Of a stretch of DNA of 33,403 bases, positions 18,108 to 25,087 are shown piece by piece. The stretch's first letter is position 1. Each line of letters opens with the position of its first letter. The DNA is from Candidatus Brachybacterium merdigallinarum (GTDB lineage: Bacteria; Actinomycetota; Actinomycetes; Actinomycetales; Dermabacteraceae). The notes beneath the pieces were generated by a model, which saw only the letters and a program-made list of their open reading frames with translations, did not search any database and was not told the origin of the DNA. A program made the translations under genes and the position numbers. Location of the stretch: positions 1 through 33,403 of the forward strand of contig DXDT01000091.1 of assembly GCA_019115335.1 (NCBI GenBank), in the 5' to 3' direction.

Positions 18108-18620
18108 GTGCGTCCCACCCGCCGTCTCGCGCTCACCGTCGCCGCACTCGGCCTCGCGCTCTCCGCCTCGGGGTGCGCGTACTTCAACCCGACGCAGACC
18201 CACGAGTTCTACCAGGCGGCCGACGGCACCAACGCCAACCTCTCCGTGGACGGCCACTACACCGTCGGCGTGCGCAATGCGATCGTGATCGTCCCCGAGT
18301 CGGGCGAGGCGCAGCTGATCGGTGCCGTCGCGAACTACACCGACGACGAGGTCACCGTCTCCCTGGAGGGCACCACCGCGGACGGCACAGCGGTCTTCGC
18401 GACCCGCGTCGCCGTCCCCGCGAAGCAGACCGTCACCCTGAGCGCCGGCGAGGGCGCGCAGCAGGTCGCCGTCGGCGAGCTGCCCACCGAGCCCGGTGAG
18501 TTCCTGACCCTTTCGGTCTCCGACGGCTCCCAGTCCACCGAGATCTCCCTGCCGGTGACCACCGACTCCCTCGAGTACTACGACCTGGACGGCGCATCCG
18601 CGGAGGATGCGCAGGCCTGA
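18108..18620 (+). CDS. Secreted lipoprotein of unknown function
   Basis: A 170-residue protein with a basic start (MRPTRR), a hydrophobic signal segment and a lipobox SASGC with lipidation at Cys23. The mature part has alternating beta-strand character: VGVRNAIVIVPESGEAQLIGAVANYTDDEVTVSLEG, quoted here only as the range of residues about 52-90. It ends in an acidic tail. It resembles small actinobacterial lipoproteins (DUF461/PCu(A)C-like beta-sandwich type) that occur near phoU/senX3-regX3 and carD, but the Met/His copper ligands of PCu(A)C are not evident, so I make no metal-binding claim. GTG 18108 has AGGAG six bases upstream; the start at 18078 would precede the signal peptide with unlikely residues. 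It is followed by a strong terminator shared with the convergent regX3. Confidence 0.8.
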   Translation: MRPTRRLALTVAALGLALSASGCAYFNPTQTHEFYQAADGTNANLSVDGHYTVGVRNAIVIVPESGEAQLIGAVANYTDDEVTVSLEGTTADGTAVFATRVAVPAKQTVTLSAGEGAQQVAVGELPTEPGEFLTLSVSDGSQSTEISLPVTTDSLEYYDLDGASAEDAQA

Positions 18621-18660
18621 CCCCGCACGACCTGTCCACCGCGGGCAGGCGCGTCCACAT

Positions 18661-18702
18661 CACGCAGAAGCCCCCGGGAGCGATCCCGGGGGCTTCTGCG
18701 TG
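18661..18702. terminator. Bidirectional hairpin terminator between the lipoprotein gene and regX3
   Basis: A perfect 19-bp stem (18661-18679 pairs with 18684-18702; core gaagcccccggga) closes the tetraloop gcga. It lies between convergent genes. Confidence 0.85.
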
Positions 18703-18768
18703 CGGTCGGCGGCCGATCGGTGCGTCGCGCGGGTGGGCGATGCGTCGTGGGGCGGGCGGCGGGGCGGC

Positions 18769-19461
18769 TCAGCCGCCGATGGACTCTAACTTGTAGCCCA
18801 GGCCGCGCACGGTCACCAGGTGCACCGGGTTCTTGGGGTCGTCCTCGATCTTCGCGCGCAGCCGCTTGACGTGCACGTCGAGGGTCTTGGTGTCGCCCAC
18901 GTAGTTGGCGCCCCACACCCGGTCGATGAGCTGGCCGCGGGTCAGCACCCGGTCCACGTTCCGCAGCAGCATCTCCAGCAGCTCGAACTCCTTCAGCGGC
19001 AGCGCGACCTCCTCGCCGTGCACCTGCACCACGTGGCGCTCCACGTCCATCATGATGTGGCCCGCCGTCAGGGTGGTGTCCTCCTCGGAGTCCGTGGACT
19101 CCGCTCCCCGGCGCAGCACGGCCTTGATGCGGGCCAGCAGCTCGCGGGAGGAGTAGGGCTTGGTGACGTAGTCGTCGGCCCCCAGCTCGAGGCCGAGGAC
19201 CTTGTCGAACTCGTCATCCTTCGCGGTGAGCATGATGACCGGGACCGAGGAGGTGCGGCGGATCTCGCGGCACACCTCGGTGCCGCTCATCCCCGGCAGC
19301 ATCAGGTCCAGCAGGACCAGGTCCGCGCCGTGCGCGGAGAAGATCCGGAGCCCGTCGGTGCCGTTGTCCGCGACCGCGACCTCGTAGCCCTCCTTGCGCA
19401 AGGAGTAGGACAGCGGGTCCGAGAACGACTCCTCGTCCTCCACGATCAAGATGCGCGTCAT
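18769..19461 (-). CDS. regX3: Response regulator RegX3 (OmpR/PhoB family, phosphate response)
   Basis: A 230-residue two-component regulator. The receiver domain has the acidic pocket VEDEE, phospho-acceptor D52 in LVLLDLMLPG, the conserved threonine in VIMLTAKDD and K101 in YVTKPYSS. The C-terminal winged helix (residues about 130-230) contains the recognition segment DTKTLDVHVKRLRAKIE and ends in VRGLGYKLES. It matches actinobacterial RegX3 (PhoP-like), which activates genes for phosphate uptake under limitation by binding tandem GTTCACC-type repeats. Such repeats are present upstream of its partner operon at 20773. One base separates it from senX3 (TGAGATG), so the pair is co-transcribed and probably coupled. 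Confidence 0.94.
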   Translation of the reverse strand: MTRILIVEDEESFSDPLSYSLRKEGYEVAVADNGTDGLRIFSAHGADLVLLDLMLPGMSGTEVCREIRRTSSVPVIMLTAKDDEFDKVLGLELGADDYVTKPYSSRELLARIKAVLRRGAESTDSEEDTTLTAGHIMMDVERHVVQVHGEEVALPLKEFELLEMLLRNVDRVLTRGQLIDRVWGANYVGDTKTLDVHVKRLRAKIEDDPKNPVHLVTVRGLGYKLESIGG

Positions 19462-19462
19462 C

Positions 19463-20701
19463 TCATCCTTCCTTCCCTGGGGCTCCTGATGAATGATTCT
19501 GCCCCACGCGGTCCTTCCCCGTTCCGGGAGCCCCCGTCTCGCCGCCCACGGTGATCGTGCCGGTCTGCCCCATCTCCGGGATGCGCAGGGTGAACGTGGA
19601 GCCCTGACCGGGCATGGACCAGGCGGTGACCTCTCCGCCGTGATCGGAGGCGATGTGCTTGACGATCGCGAGGCCGAGGCCGGAGCCGCCGGTATCGCGG
19701 GACCGTGCCCGGTCCACGCGGAAGAACCGCTCGAAGACCCGCTCCAGATGCTCCTTGGAGATCCCGATGCCCTGGTCCTTCACGGACAGCTCCACCATGC
19801 CGCCCTCGCGCCGCACGGACACCCCCACCCGGGTGTGGGGCTCGGAGTAGGAGACCGCGTTCGAGATCAGGTTCGACAGTGCGGTGATCAGCATCGAGGA
19901 GGACCCGAAGACCCGCAGACCGCTGGTCCCGCCGGTGATCACCTCGATGTGCGAGCCCAGGGCGAAGTTGCGGTTCAGGGCGACGGCCTCGGCGATCACC
20001 TCGTCGACCTCCACCGGCTCGCCGTCGGAGAGCGCGGAGCTGCCCTGCACCCGGGAGAGCTCGATGATCTCCTGGACCAGCAGGGAGAGGCGGCGGGACT
20101 CAGTCTGCATGCGCTCGGCGAAGCGGCGCACCGCATCCGGATCCTCGGCGGCGTCCTCCATCGTCTCGGCGAGCAGGCCGATCGCCCCGACCGGGGTCTT
20201 GAGCTCGTGGGAGACATTGGCAACGAAGTCGCGTCGGGTCTCCTCCACCCGCACCGCCCGGGTGAGGTCGTCGGCCAGCAGCAGCACGCCGTGGGAGCCC
20301 AGTGCGCCGATGCGCACGTCGATCACGGCATCGGAGCTCTCCTGATCGGTGCGGCGCAGCGTCAGGCGCTCGTCGCGGTACCCGCCGTTGCGGCCGACGT
20401 CCGCCGTCAGCTCCATCAGCTCGTTGCTGGCCAGCCGCGGATAGTCATCGCCCGCGGCGCGCACGATCCCGTAGGAGTAGGCCAGGGGAGAGGCGCGCAG
20501 CACGTCACCGGAGGCATCCAGCACCACGTAGGCGGAGGAGATGATCGCCAGGACCTCGGCGACCGAGTCGGGCACGATCGGCTGCGCAGCGGCCGGGGCC
20601 GGCTCCCGGCGGCGGAGCGACTGTGCCCATGCCAAGGAGGCGGCGCAACCGATCACCAGACCGATCACACCGGCCAGGATGAGCAGGACGGGAGTGGGCA
20701 C
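19463..20701 (-). CDS. senX3: Sensor histidine kinase SenX3
   Basis: A 412-residue membrane kinase that pairs with RegX3. A single N-terminal membrane segment (LLILAGVIGLVIGCAASLAW) is followed by a PAS-like domain (residues about 45-150), a HisKA domain with the phospho-histidine in FVANVSHELKTPVGAI, and an ATPase domain with N box LITALSNLISNAVSYS, G1 VKDQGIGIS, the F-box region FFRVDRARSRDTGGSGLGL and G2. There is no large external sensor domain, in line with SenX3/PhoR acting with PhoU and the Pst system, not by direct ligand binding. GTG 20701 is chosen because TACTCT ends six bases upstream; the frame is open to 20836, but that extension would run through the PHO box. The C-terminal tail (about 30 residues) is Gly/Thr-rich. 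Confidence 0.93.
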   Translation of the reverse strand: MPTPVLLILAGVIGLVIGCAASLAWAQSLRRREPAPAAAQPIVPDSVAEVLAIISSAYVVLDASGDVLRASPLAYSYGIVRAAGDDYPRLASNELMELTADVGRNGGYRDERLTLRRTDQESSDAVIDVRIGALGSHGVLLLADDLTRAVRVEETRRDFVANVSHELKTPVGAIGLLAETMEDAAEDPDAVRRFAERMQTESRRLSLLVQEIIELSRVQGSSALSDGEPVEVDEVIAEAVALNRNFALGSHIEVITGGTSGLRVFGSSSMLITALSNLISNAVSYSEPHTRVGVSVRREGGMVELSVKDQGIGISKEHLERVFERFFRVDRARSRDTGGSGLGLAIVKHIASDHGGEVTAWSMPGQGSTFTLRIPEMGQTGTITVGGETGAPGTGKDRVGQNHSSGAPGKEG

Positions 20702-20707
20702 CGAACT

Positions 20708-20713
20708 AGAGTA
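20708..20713 (-). promoter_or_regulatory. Leaderless-type -10 for senX3-regX3
   Basis: TACTCT on the minus strand ends six bases before GTG 20701. The PHO box begins about 60 nt further upstream. Confidence 0.55.
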
Positions 20714-20772
20714 GGACGGACCGGGGACGAAGAGTGCATCTCGACCCCGGAACGTGGGGGCCGGGGCGAGGA

Positions 20773-20826
20773 GTTCACGCCGAGTCCTCCCGGTGTTCAC
20801 TGTGAGTCGACGAGAGTTCACCCGCC
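20773..20826. promoter_or_regulatory. PHO box: tandem RegX3/PhoP-type repeats between senX3 and phoU
   Basis: Five consecutive 10-11-bp units are visible on the plus strand: GTTCACGCCGA (20773), GTCCTCCCGGT (20784), GTTCACTGTGA (20795), GTCGACGAGA (20806) and GTTCACCCGCC (20816). Units 1, 3 and 5 carry the GTTCAC core that PhoP/RegX3 binds in Streptomyces and mycobacteria, and a lone GTTCATC follows at 20854. The array ends 52 nt before phoU, so it fits activation of phoU and autoregulation of senX3-regX3. Confidence 0.85.
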
Positions 20827-20877
20827 ACTGCCACACTCGGCCGGTGGAGAACCGTTCATCCCAAGGAGAGTGCTGAT

Positions 20878-21552
20878 ATGCGCGAGGCGTACCAGAGCGA
20901 CCTGCGTCACCTGGTCGACGACCTGGTGGACATGGCGTCCATGGTCGAGACCGCCCTGAAGGACGCGACGGCGGCCCTGCTCGAGAGCGACCTCGCTCTG
21001 GCAGAGCGGGTCATCGCCGCGGATCAACACATCGACCAGCGCCAGCTCGATCTCGACGAGAAGATCGTCGAGCTCCTGGCCCGGCAGTCCCCGGTCGCGA
21101 CCGATCTGCGACTGCTGGTGGCGTCCCTGCGCATGAGCTCCTCCCTGGAGCGCATGGGCGATCTCTGCGAGCACGTGGCCCTGGTGGCGCGCCGCTCGCA
21201 TCCCGATTCCGCGGTCCCGGAGCAGCACCGTGCCCAGATCGCGAAGATGGCCGAGCTCGGCGGGACCGCGATCCGCGAGGCGGCCACCGTGATCGCCGAG
21301 CGCGATCTGGCCCTGGCCGCCCAGGTGGAGAAGAACGACGATCAGATCGACGAGCTGCTGCTGGAGATCTCCCGTGAGATCTCGCGCGGCGAGGGCTACT
21401 CGAACTCGGAGGTCATCGACCTCACCCTGCTGATCCGCTTCTACGAGCGGCTCGGCGACCACGCCGTCTCCCTCGTGCGGCGCGTCGGCTTCCTGGTCAC
21501 CGGGGACTCCCTGGACACTCTGTCCTCGAAGACCGACGTCGAGGAGTTCTGA
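20878..21552 (+). CDS. phoU: Phosphate transport system regulator PhoU
   Basis: A 224-residue all-helical protein with two PhoU repeats. Each holds an acidic metal-binding pattern of the E/DxxxD type: DLRLLVASLRMSSSLERMGD in the first half and DLTLLIRFYERLGDHA in the second. PhoU links the Pst transporter to the SenX3 kinase and keeps RegX3 inactive when phosphate is plentiful. ATG 20878 follows aaggagag with a 7-nt spacer. It is divergent from senX3-regX3 across the PHO box, the standard actinobacterial arrangement. The pst transporter genes are not in the window. Confidence 0.95.
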   Translation: MREAYQSDLRHLVDDLVDMASMVETALKDATAALLESDLALAERVIAADQHIDQRQLDLDEKIVELLARQSPVATDLRLLVASLRMSSSLERMGDLCEHVALVARRSHPDSAVPEQHRAQIAKMAELGGTAIREAATVIAERDLALAAQVEKNDDQIDELLLEISREISRGEGYSNSEVIDLTLLIRFYERLGDHAVSLVRRVGFLVTGDSLDTLSSKTDVEEF

Positions 21553-21570
21553 GCGGCCGGGACGCTCCCG

Positions 21571-21620
21571 GCACGTCGAAGGCCGCCCACCCCGTGAGGG
21601 ATGGGCGGCCTTCGACGTGC
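21571..21620. terminator. Large hairpin terminator after phoU
   Basis: A 23-bp stem with one C-A mismatch (21571-21593 with 21598-21620; outer part gcacgtcgaaggccgccca) closes the tetraloop gtga. It lies 18 nt after phoU and 25 nt from the end of the convergent DUF4235 gene, so it can act in both directions. Confidence 0.85.
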
Positions 21621-21645
21621 CCCGGTCTGCTGGCGTGGGCTGCGC

Positions 21646-22011
21646 TCAGCCGCGGTTGGCGCGGGGGCGGCGGGTGGTGAGCCGCTCGGCACCGGACTTG
21701 GCGCCCCGCTGAGCGACCATCCGCAGGCCCTGCAGCAGGACGCCCGAGATCACCGCCCACAGCATCGGCTTCCAGACCGGCATCTCCTCCTGCGGGGTGC
21801 GGATCTGCGCGATCTCGGCCTTGGACAGGCCGTCCTTCTTCGCCTGCTTGCGACGCTTGGCGACGTCCTTCTGGGCGGCCTTGTCGGCCTTGGTGGTCGG
21901 TGCGTCCTCCCCGAAGACGGCCCCCCAGCCGACCTCCGCGGCGCGCCGGCCGATCTGAGCAGCGAGGATGCCGGCGACGGGAACGGCGATGGTGACGATC
22001 GGATTGGCCAC
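21646..22011 (-). CDS. DUF4235 domain-containing membrane protein
   Basis: A 121-residue protein with an N-terminal hydrophobic segment (IVTIAVPVAGILAAQI), a central basic, charged stretch rich in Lys (about residues 40-62), and a second membrane segment (MLWAVISGVLLQGLRMVAQR). The pattern, with a WKPMLWAVISG-type motif, fits the actinobacterial DUF4235 family, whose function is unknown. ATG 22011 has GGAGG six bases upstream. The C-terminus is Arg-rich. It may be cotranscribed with the upstream LCP gene (58-nt gap, same strand). Confidence 0.8.
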   Translation of the reverse strand: MANPIVTIAVPVAGILAAQIGRRAAEVGWGAVFGEDAPTTKADKAAQKDVAKRRKQAKKDGLSKAEIAQIRTPQEEMPVWKPMLWAVISGVLLQGLRMVAQRGAKSGAERLTTRRPRANRG

Positions 22012-22069
22012 GTGATACCTCCAGGGACGGGAGTCGGCAGGATGGTCGGTGTCGAGCAGGGGACCGGAC

Positions 22070-23116
22070 TCAGTAGGTGCCGGCGTTCTGAGCGTAATAG
22101 GTTCCCGTCTCGTCCGTGCGCAGAGCCTCCCGCAGCTCGTCCATCTTCTCCTCGTCGGTGCCGATCACCGCGGCCCCTCCGCTGGTGGTGAAGGGGGCGC
22201 CGTAGGGCACGGACATGAAGTAGAGGTCGTCGGCGCGGATGCTGCGCAGGGAGAGGCCGAGCTCGACCATGCGCCCGGTGCCTAGGCCGTCGTCGGTGGT
22301 CATGTACGGCGCGATCGCATCGACGGTGCTGCGCAGGGTGTTCGGATCGGTCAGGGTGTCGCGGCTGATGAGCTTGACGACGATCGCTCGCAGCACCGCC
22401 TGCTGATTGCGGTTGCGCTGGATGTCGCCCTCGGCGAACTGCTTGCGCTCGCGCACATAGGCCAGCGCCTGCTCGCCGTCCATCTGCTGCGGCCCCTCGG
22501 TGAACGTGTGACCGCCGGCGGAGAAGCCGATCGGGACGTCCACCTCGATGCCCCCGAGGGTGTCGACCAGACCCTCGATGCCGTCGAAGTCGATCAGGGC
22601 CACATGGTCGATCGGCACCCCGGTGTAGTTCTCCACCGTGGTCACGGCCAGGGGGAGGCCCCCGTAGGCGAGGGCGGCGTTGATGCGTCCCTCGCCGTGG
22701 CCGGGGATCTCCACCCAGAGGTCGCGGGGGAAGGACATGACGTACACCTCGGTGGCGTCGTCGTTGACGTGCACCAGCATCATCACGTCGGAGCGCTGGC
22801 CGGTCACCTGGGAGTCGTCCTCCTCCTCCGAGCGCTTGTCCGAGCCCAGCAGGAGGTAGTTGTGCCCGGTGCCCTCCTCGGCCACGGGGCGCTCGCCGTC
22901 GGAGGCACCACGGGTGATCTCGACCGTCGTGATCTGGTTCGCCGAGGTGCGCAGCGAGTTCAGGTACCCGCCGACCACCACCCCCACCGCGATCACCAGG
23001 GCGAGGGCCACCAGCAGAGCGATCAGGGCGACGCGGCCGCGCCGCTTCGAGGTCGGATCGGGCGCGGAGTCGTCCTCCCAGTCGGCGGGGAGGTCGATCT
23101 CGTCGGTCCGGTTCAT
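22070..23116 (-). CDS. LytR-CpsA-Psr (LCP) family glycopolymer transferase
   Basis: A 348-residue protein of classic LCP layout: an acidic cytoplasmic start, one membrane segment at residues 29-52 (VALIALLVALALVIAVGVVV), and an external LCP domain from about residue 85. Landmark residues are in YLLLGSDKR, GQRSDVMMLV, MSFPRDLWVEIP, INAALAYGG and YVRERKQFAEGDIQRNRNQQ, which hold the arginines that bind the polyprenyl-pyrophosphate donor. It is expected to attach wall glycopolymers to peptidoglycan. ATG 23116 is preferred; GTG 23122 two codons earlier is equally possible, and neither has a strong Shine-Dalgarno sequence. It is a compact counterpart to the oversized LCP at 10387. Confidence 0.92.
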   Translation of the reverse strand: MNRTDEIDLPADWEDDSAPDPTSKRRGRVALIALLVALALVIAVGVVVGGYLNSLRTSANQITTVEITRGASDGERPVAEEGTGHNYLLLGSDKRSEEEDDSQVTGQRSDVMMLVHVNDDATEVYVMSFPRDLWVEIPGHGEGRINAALAYGGLPLAVTTVENYTGVPIDHVALIDFDGIEGLVDTLGGIEVDVPIGFSAGGHTFTEGPQQMDGEQALAYVRERKQFAEGDIQRNRNQQAVLRAIVVKLISRDTLTDPNTLRSTVDAIAPYMTTDDGLGTGRMVELGLSLRSIRADDLYFMSVPYGAPFTTSGGAAVIGTDEEKMDELREALRTDETGTYYAQNAGTY

Positions 23117-23229
23117 GCGCACTCGCTCTCGGGAACGCGGCCACGGGGGCTCAGCGGGTCGGCTCTGCTGCGTCGTCAGGGTCGTCAGCGGGGGATGGAG
23201 TTCTTCAGGGCTCGACAGTCGTCGTGAGT

Positions 23230-24030
23230 TCAGTCGTCGTCAGTATCGCGCGGCGGCCGAGTGTATGCGAGGTCCCAGATGAGACGCCCCGCTTCCTGTC
23301 CCTTGTTCTCGAAGCTCGTCAGCACGCGGCCCTCGAAGCGCGGCGCCCAGCCGGTCTGCGGCATGTCCTCCGGCAGCGGGTCCGCGGTGGTGCTGCCCGG
23401 CGCGGGTCCGTCCGGGTGGAGCAGGCGCAGCTCGGGGCGTGCATCGAGCACCTGGCGCATGTGGTGGGCGTACTGCGCCCAGTCGGTGGCCAGGCGCAGC
23501 CGTGCCCCGTCGGCGAGCAGGGGAAGCAGCGCGTCGAGGAACGGGGGATTGATCAGGCGGCGCTTGTGATGGCGGGCCTTGCGCCAGGGATCGGGGAAGA
23601 AGACCCACAGTTCGGTGATCGACGCCGGCGGCAGCAGCTGCGGCAGGCTCGGCTGGGCGTCCAGTGGTAGCAGGCGCACGTTGGGGGGCAGGTCAGCGCG
23701 TTCGAGGCGCATCAGGGTGTGGGCCAGGCCTGGCGCATAGACCTCGACCGCGAGATGGTCGCGCGCGGGATCCGCGGCGGCGGCCGCGGCGATGTTCTCT
23801 CCCTGGCCGCTGCCGATCTCCACCACCAGCGGGGCGCTGCGCCCGAAGAGCTCCGGCAGGTCCAGCCTGGCCTCCGGATCGGGGAGGGTGTCCCGCTGTC
23901 CGCGCGGCAGGTCCAGCACGTAGGTGTCGGCCAGTCGGTCCCAGGCGGCCTGGCGGCTCGGGGTCAGGCGATCCCCGCGTCGCACGAAGGAGACGACGTG
24001 GCGGGGGGTGCGGGTGGGTTCAGAGGTCAC
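23230..24030 (-). CDS. trmB: tRNA (guanine-N7-)-methyltransferase
   Basis: A 266-residue SAM-dependent enzyme that makes m7G46 in the variable loop of tRNA. The SAM-binding motif VVEIGSGQGENI is followed by the TrmB hallmark FFPDPWRKARHHKRRLI and a late TSFENKGQEAGRLIWDL segment, which carries the family's TxFE motif. An N-terminal extension of about 60 residues before the Rossmann core is common in actinobacteria. GTG 24030 overlaps the end of the upstream Rieske gene by 11 nt, so translation is probably coupled. Alternative downstream starts (V13) would remove the overlap. The C-terminus ends in a run of aspartates encoded by GTCGTC repeats (plus strand). Confidence 0.93.
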   Translation of the reverse strand: MTSEPTRTPRHVVSFVRRGDRLTPSRQAAWDRLADTYVLDLPRGQRDTLPDPEARLDLPELFGRSAPLVVEIGSGQGENIAAAAAADPARDHLAVEVYAPGLAHTLMRLERADLPPNVRLLPLDAQPSLPQLLPPASITELWVFFPDPWRKARHHKRRLINPPFLDALLPLLADGARLRLATDWAQYAHHMRQVLDARPELRLLHPDGPAPGSTTADPLPEDMPQTGWAPRFEGRVLTSFENKGQEAGRLIWDLAYTRPPRDTDDD

Positions 24031-24448
24031 GACGCACCGCTCCGCCCTCGACCACGAGCGGGACCGGGGGCAGATGGGAGACGGCCGGCCCCACCAGGAC
24101 CTCCCCGGTGGTGGCGTCGAAGCGGGAGCCGTGGCACGGGCAGTCCAGCTCCGTCTCGACCTGCCGCAGAGCGCAGCCGTTGTGCGTGCAGTAGCCGGAG
24201 TAGCCGGTGAGCTCCTCGCCTGTGCCCCGGACGATCAGCACGAAGGGCTGCTGGCCGCCGAAGTTGACCAGGGTGCTGGCGTTCTCCGGCAGCTCCTCCA
24301 GCGGGATCGAGCCGTCGTCGGCACGCAGCGGCGCCGCGGTGCCGTAGCCTTCGTCCTCCGGTGCGCAGGCGGCGAGAGCACCGGCTCCGGCGGCGGCGGA
24401 GGCGGGGAGCATCAGGGCATGGCGGCGGGACAGGCAGGGACGTGGCAT
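24020..24448 (-). CDS. Rieske [2Fe-2S] lipoprotein with Tat-type signal
   Basis: A 142-residue exported Rieske protein. The signal holds a twin-arginine motif (LSRRHALM, R8-R9) and a lipobox (ALAAC, Cys28). The Rieske domain has both cluster boxes: C87-T-H89-N-G-C92 and C103-P-C105-H106-G-S. C87, H89, C103 and H106 would bind the [2Fe-2S] cluster, and C92-C105 would form the disulfide of high-potential Rieske proteins. It is far shorter than the QcrA subunit of the actinobacterial bc1 complex and has no extra membrane helices, so it is a separate small electron-transfer or assembly protein; its partner is unknown. ATG 24448 has TATCCT six bases upstream. It is cotranscribed with trmB. Confidence 0.9.
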   Translation of the reverse strand: MPRPCLSRRHALMLPASAAAGAGALAACAPEDEGYGTAAPLRADDGSIPLEELPENASTLVNFGGQQPFVLIVRGTGEELTGYSGYCTHNGCALRQVETELDCPCHGSRFDATTGEVLVGPAVSHLPPVPLVVEGGAVRRDL

Positions 24449-24454
24449 CCCCCC

Positions 24455-24460
24455 AGGATA
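24455..24460 (-). promoter_or_regulatory. Leaderless-type -10 for the Rieske-trmB operon
   Basis: TATCCT (minus strand) is separated from ATG 24448 by exactly six G residues. The hexamer is identical to the guaB1 -10. The G-run could alternatively act as a poor Shine-Dalgarno sequence. Confidence 0.55.
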
Positions 24461-24520
24461 GTCCGGTGGTCTGGACGGAGACCGATCAGCGGGTCCCGGC
24501 CCGGCCCGAGGCGGGCGGTC

Positions 24521-25087
24521 TCACACCTCGTCCGGTGCCAGCCGGGAGGGATCCCAGGTCAGCAGGCCTCGGGCGCGCCAGCCGCGCGCGGTGACGGCGT
24601 CCAGGGCCTCGCGACGACGCGCCGGGGAGAGCCGGTCGAGGTAGAGGGAGCCGTCCAGGTGGTCCACCTCGTGCTGCAGGGCGCGGGCGAGGATCCCACC
24701 CTCGTCCTCGATCGTCACTGGTGCGCCCCGGAGGTCGGTGCCGGTGACCCGGGCGCCGCGGTGGCGCGCGGTGGGGAATCCTTCCCCGGGGACCGACAGG
24801 CAGCCCTCCAGGGTCTCCTCGTCCAGGGTGAGACCGCCGAACCGCTGCAGACGCGGGTTGATCACCTCGCCGCGGCGGCGGACTCCCTCGGCGTCGGGGC
24901 AGTTGTACACGAACAGGCGCCACCGTGAGCCGACCTGAGGCGCGGCCAGGCCCACGCCCTCGGCGGCGTCCATGGTCTCGTACATGTCCGCCACCAGGGC
25001 GCGGATGTCATCGGTGACCTCGCGTACCTTGCGGGTGGGCTGGGCGAGGGCGCGATGGCCGTAGATCGTGATCTGACGGACGGTCAT
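24521..25087 (-). CDS. def: Peptide deformylase
   Basis: A 188-residue metalloenzyme that removes the formyl group from the N-terminal methionine of new proteins. All three signature motifs are present in order: GVGLAAPQVG, EGCLSVPG and QHEVDHLDG, supplying the Cys and two His metal ligands and the catalytic Glu. The tail LLTWDPSRLAPDEV is typical of actinobacterial type I/III enzymes. ATG 25087 overlaps the stop of the upstream YihY-family gene by 4 nt (ATGA), and AGGAG lies about ten bases upstream, so the two are coupled. A second def or fmt is not in the window. Confidence 0.95.
   Translation of the reverse strand: MTVRQITIYGHRALAQPTRKVREVTDDIRALVADMYETMDAAEGVGLAAPQVGSRWRLFVYNCPDAEGVRRRGEVINPRLQRFGGLTLDEETLEGCLSVPGEGFPTARHRGARVTGTDLRGAPVTIEDEGGILARALQHEVDHLDGSLYLDRLSPARRREALDAVTARGWRARGLLTWDPSRLAPDEV

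Noticed and set aside
20702..20836. Longer N-terminus for SenX3
   Set aside because: The extension would encode the PHO-box repeats and lies upstream of the TACTCT -10; SenX3 proteins begin with the membrane segment.
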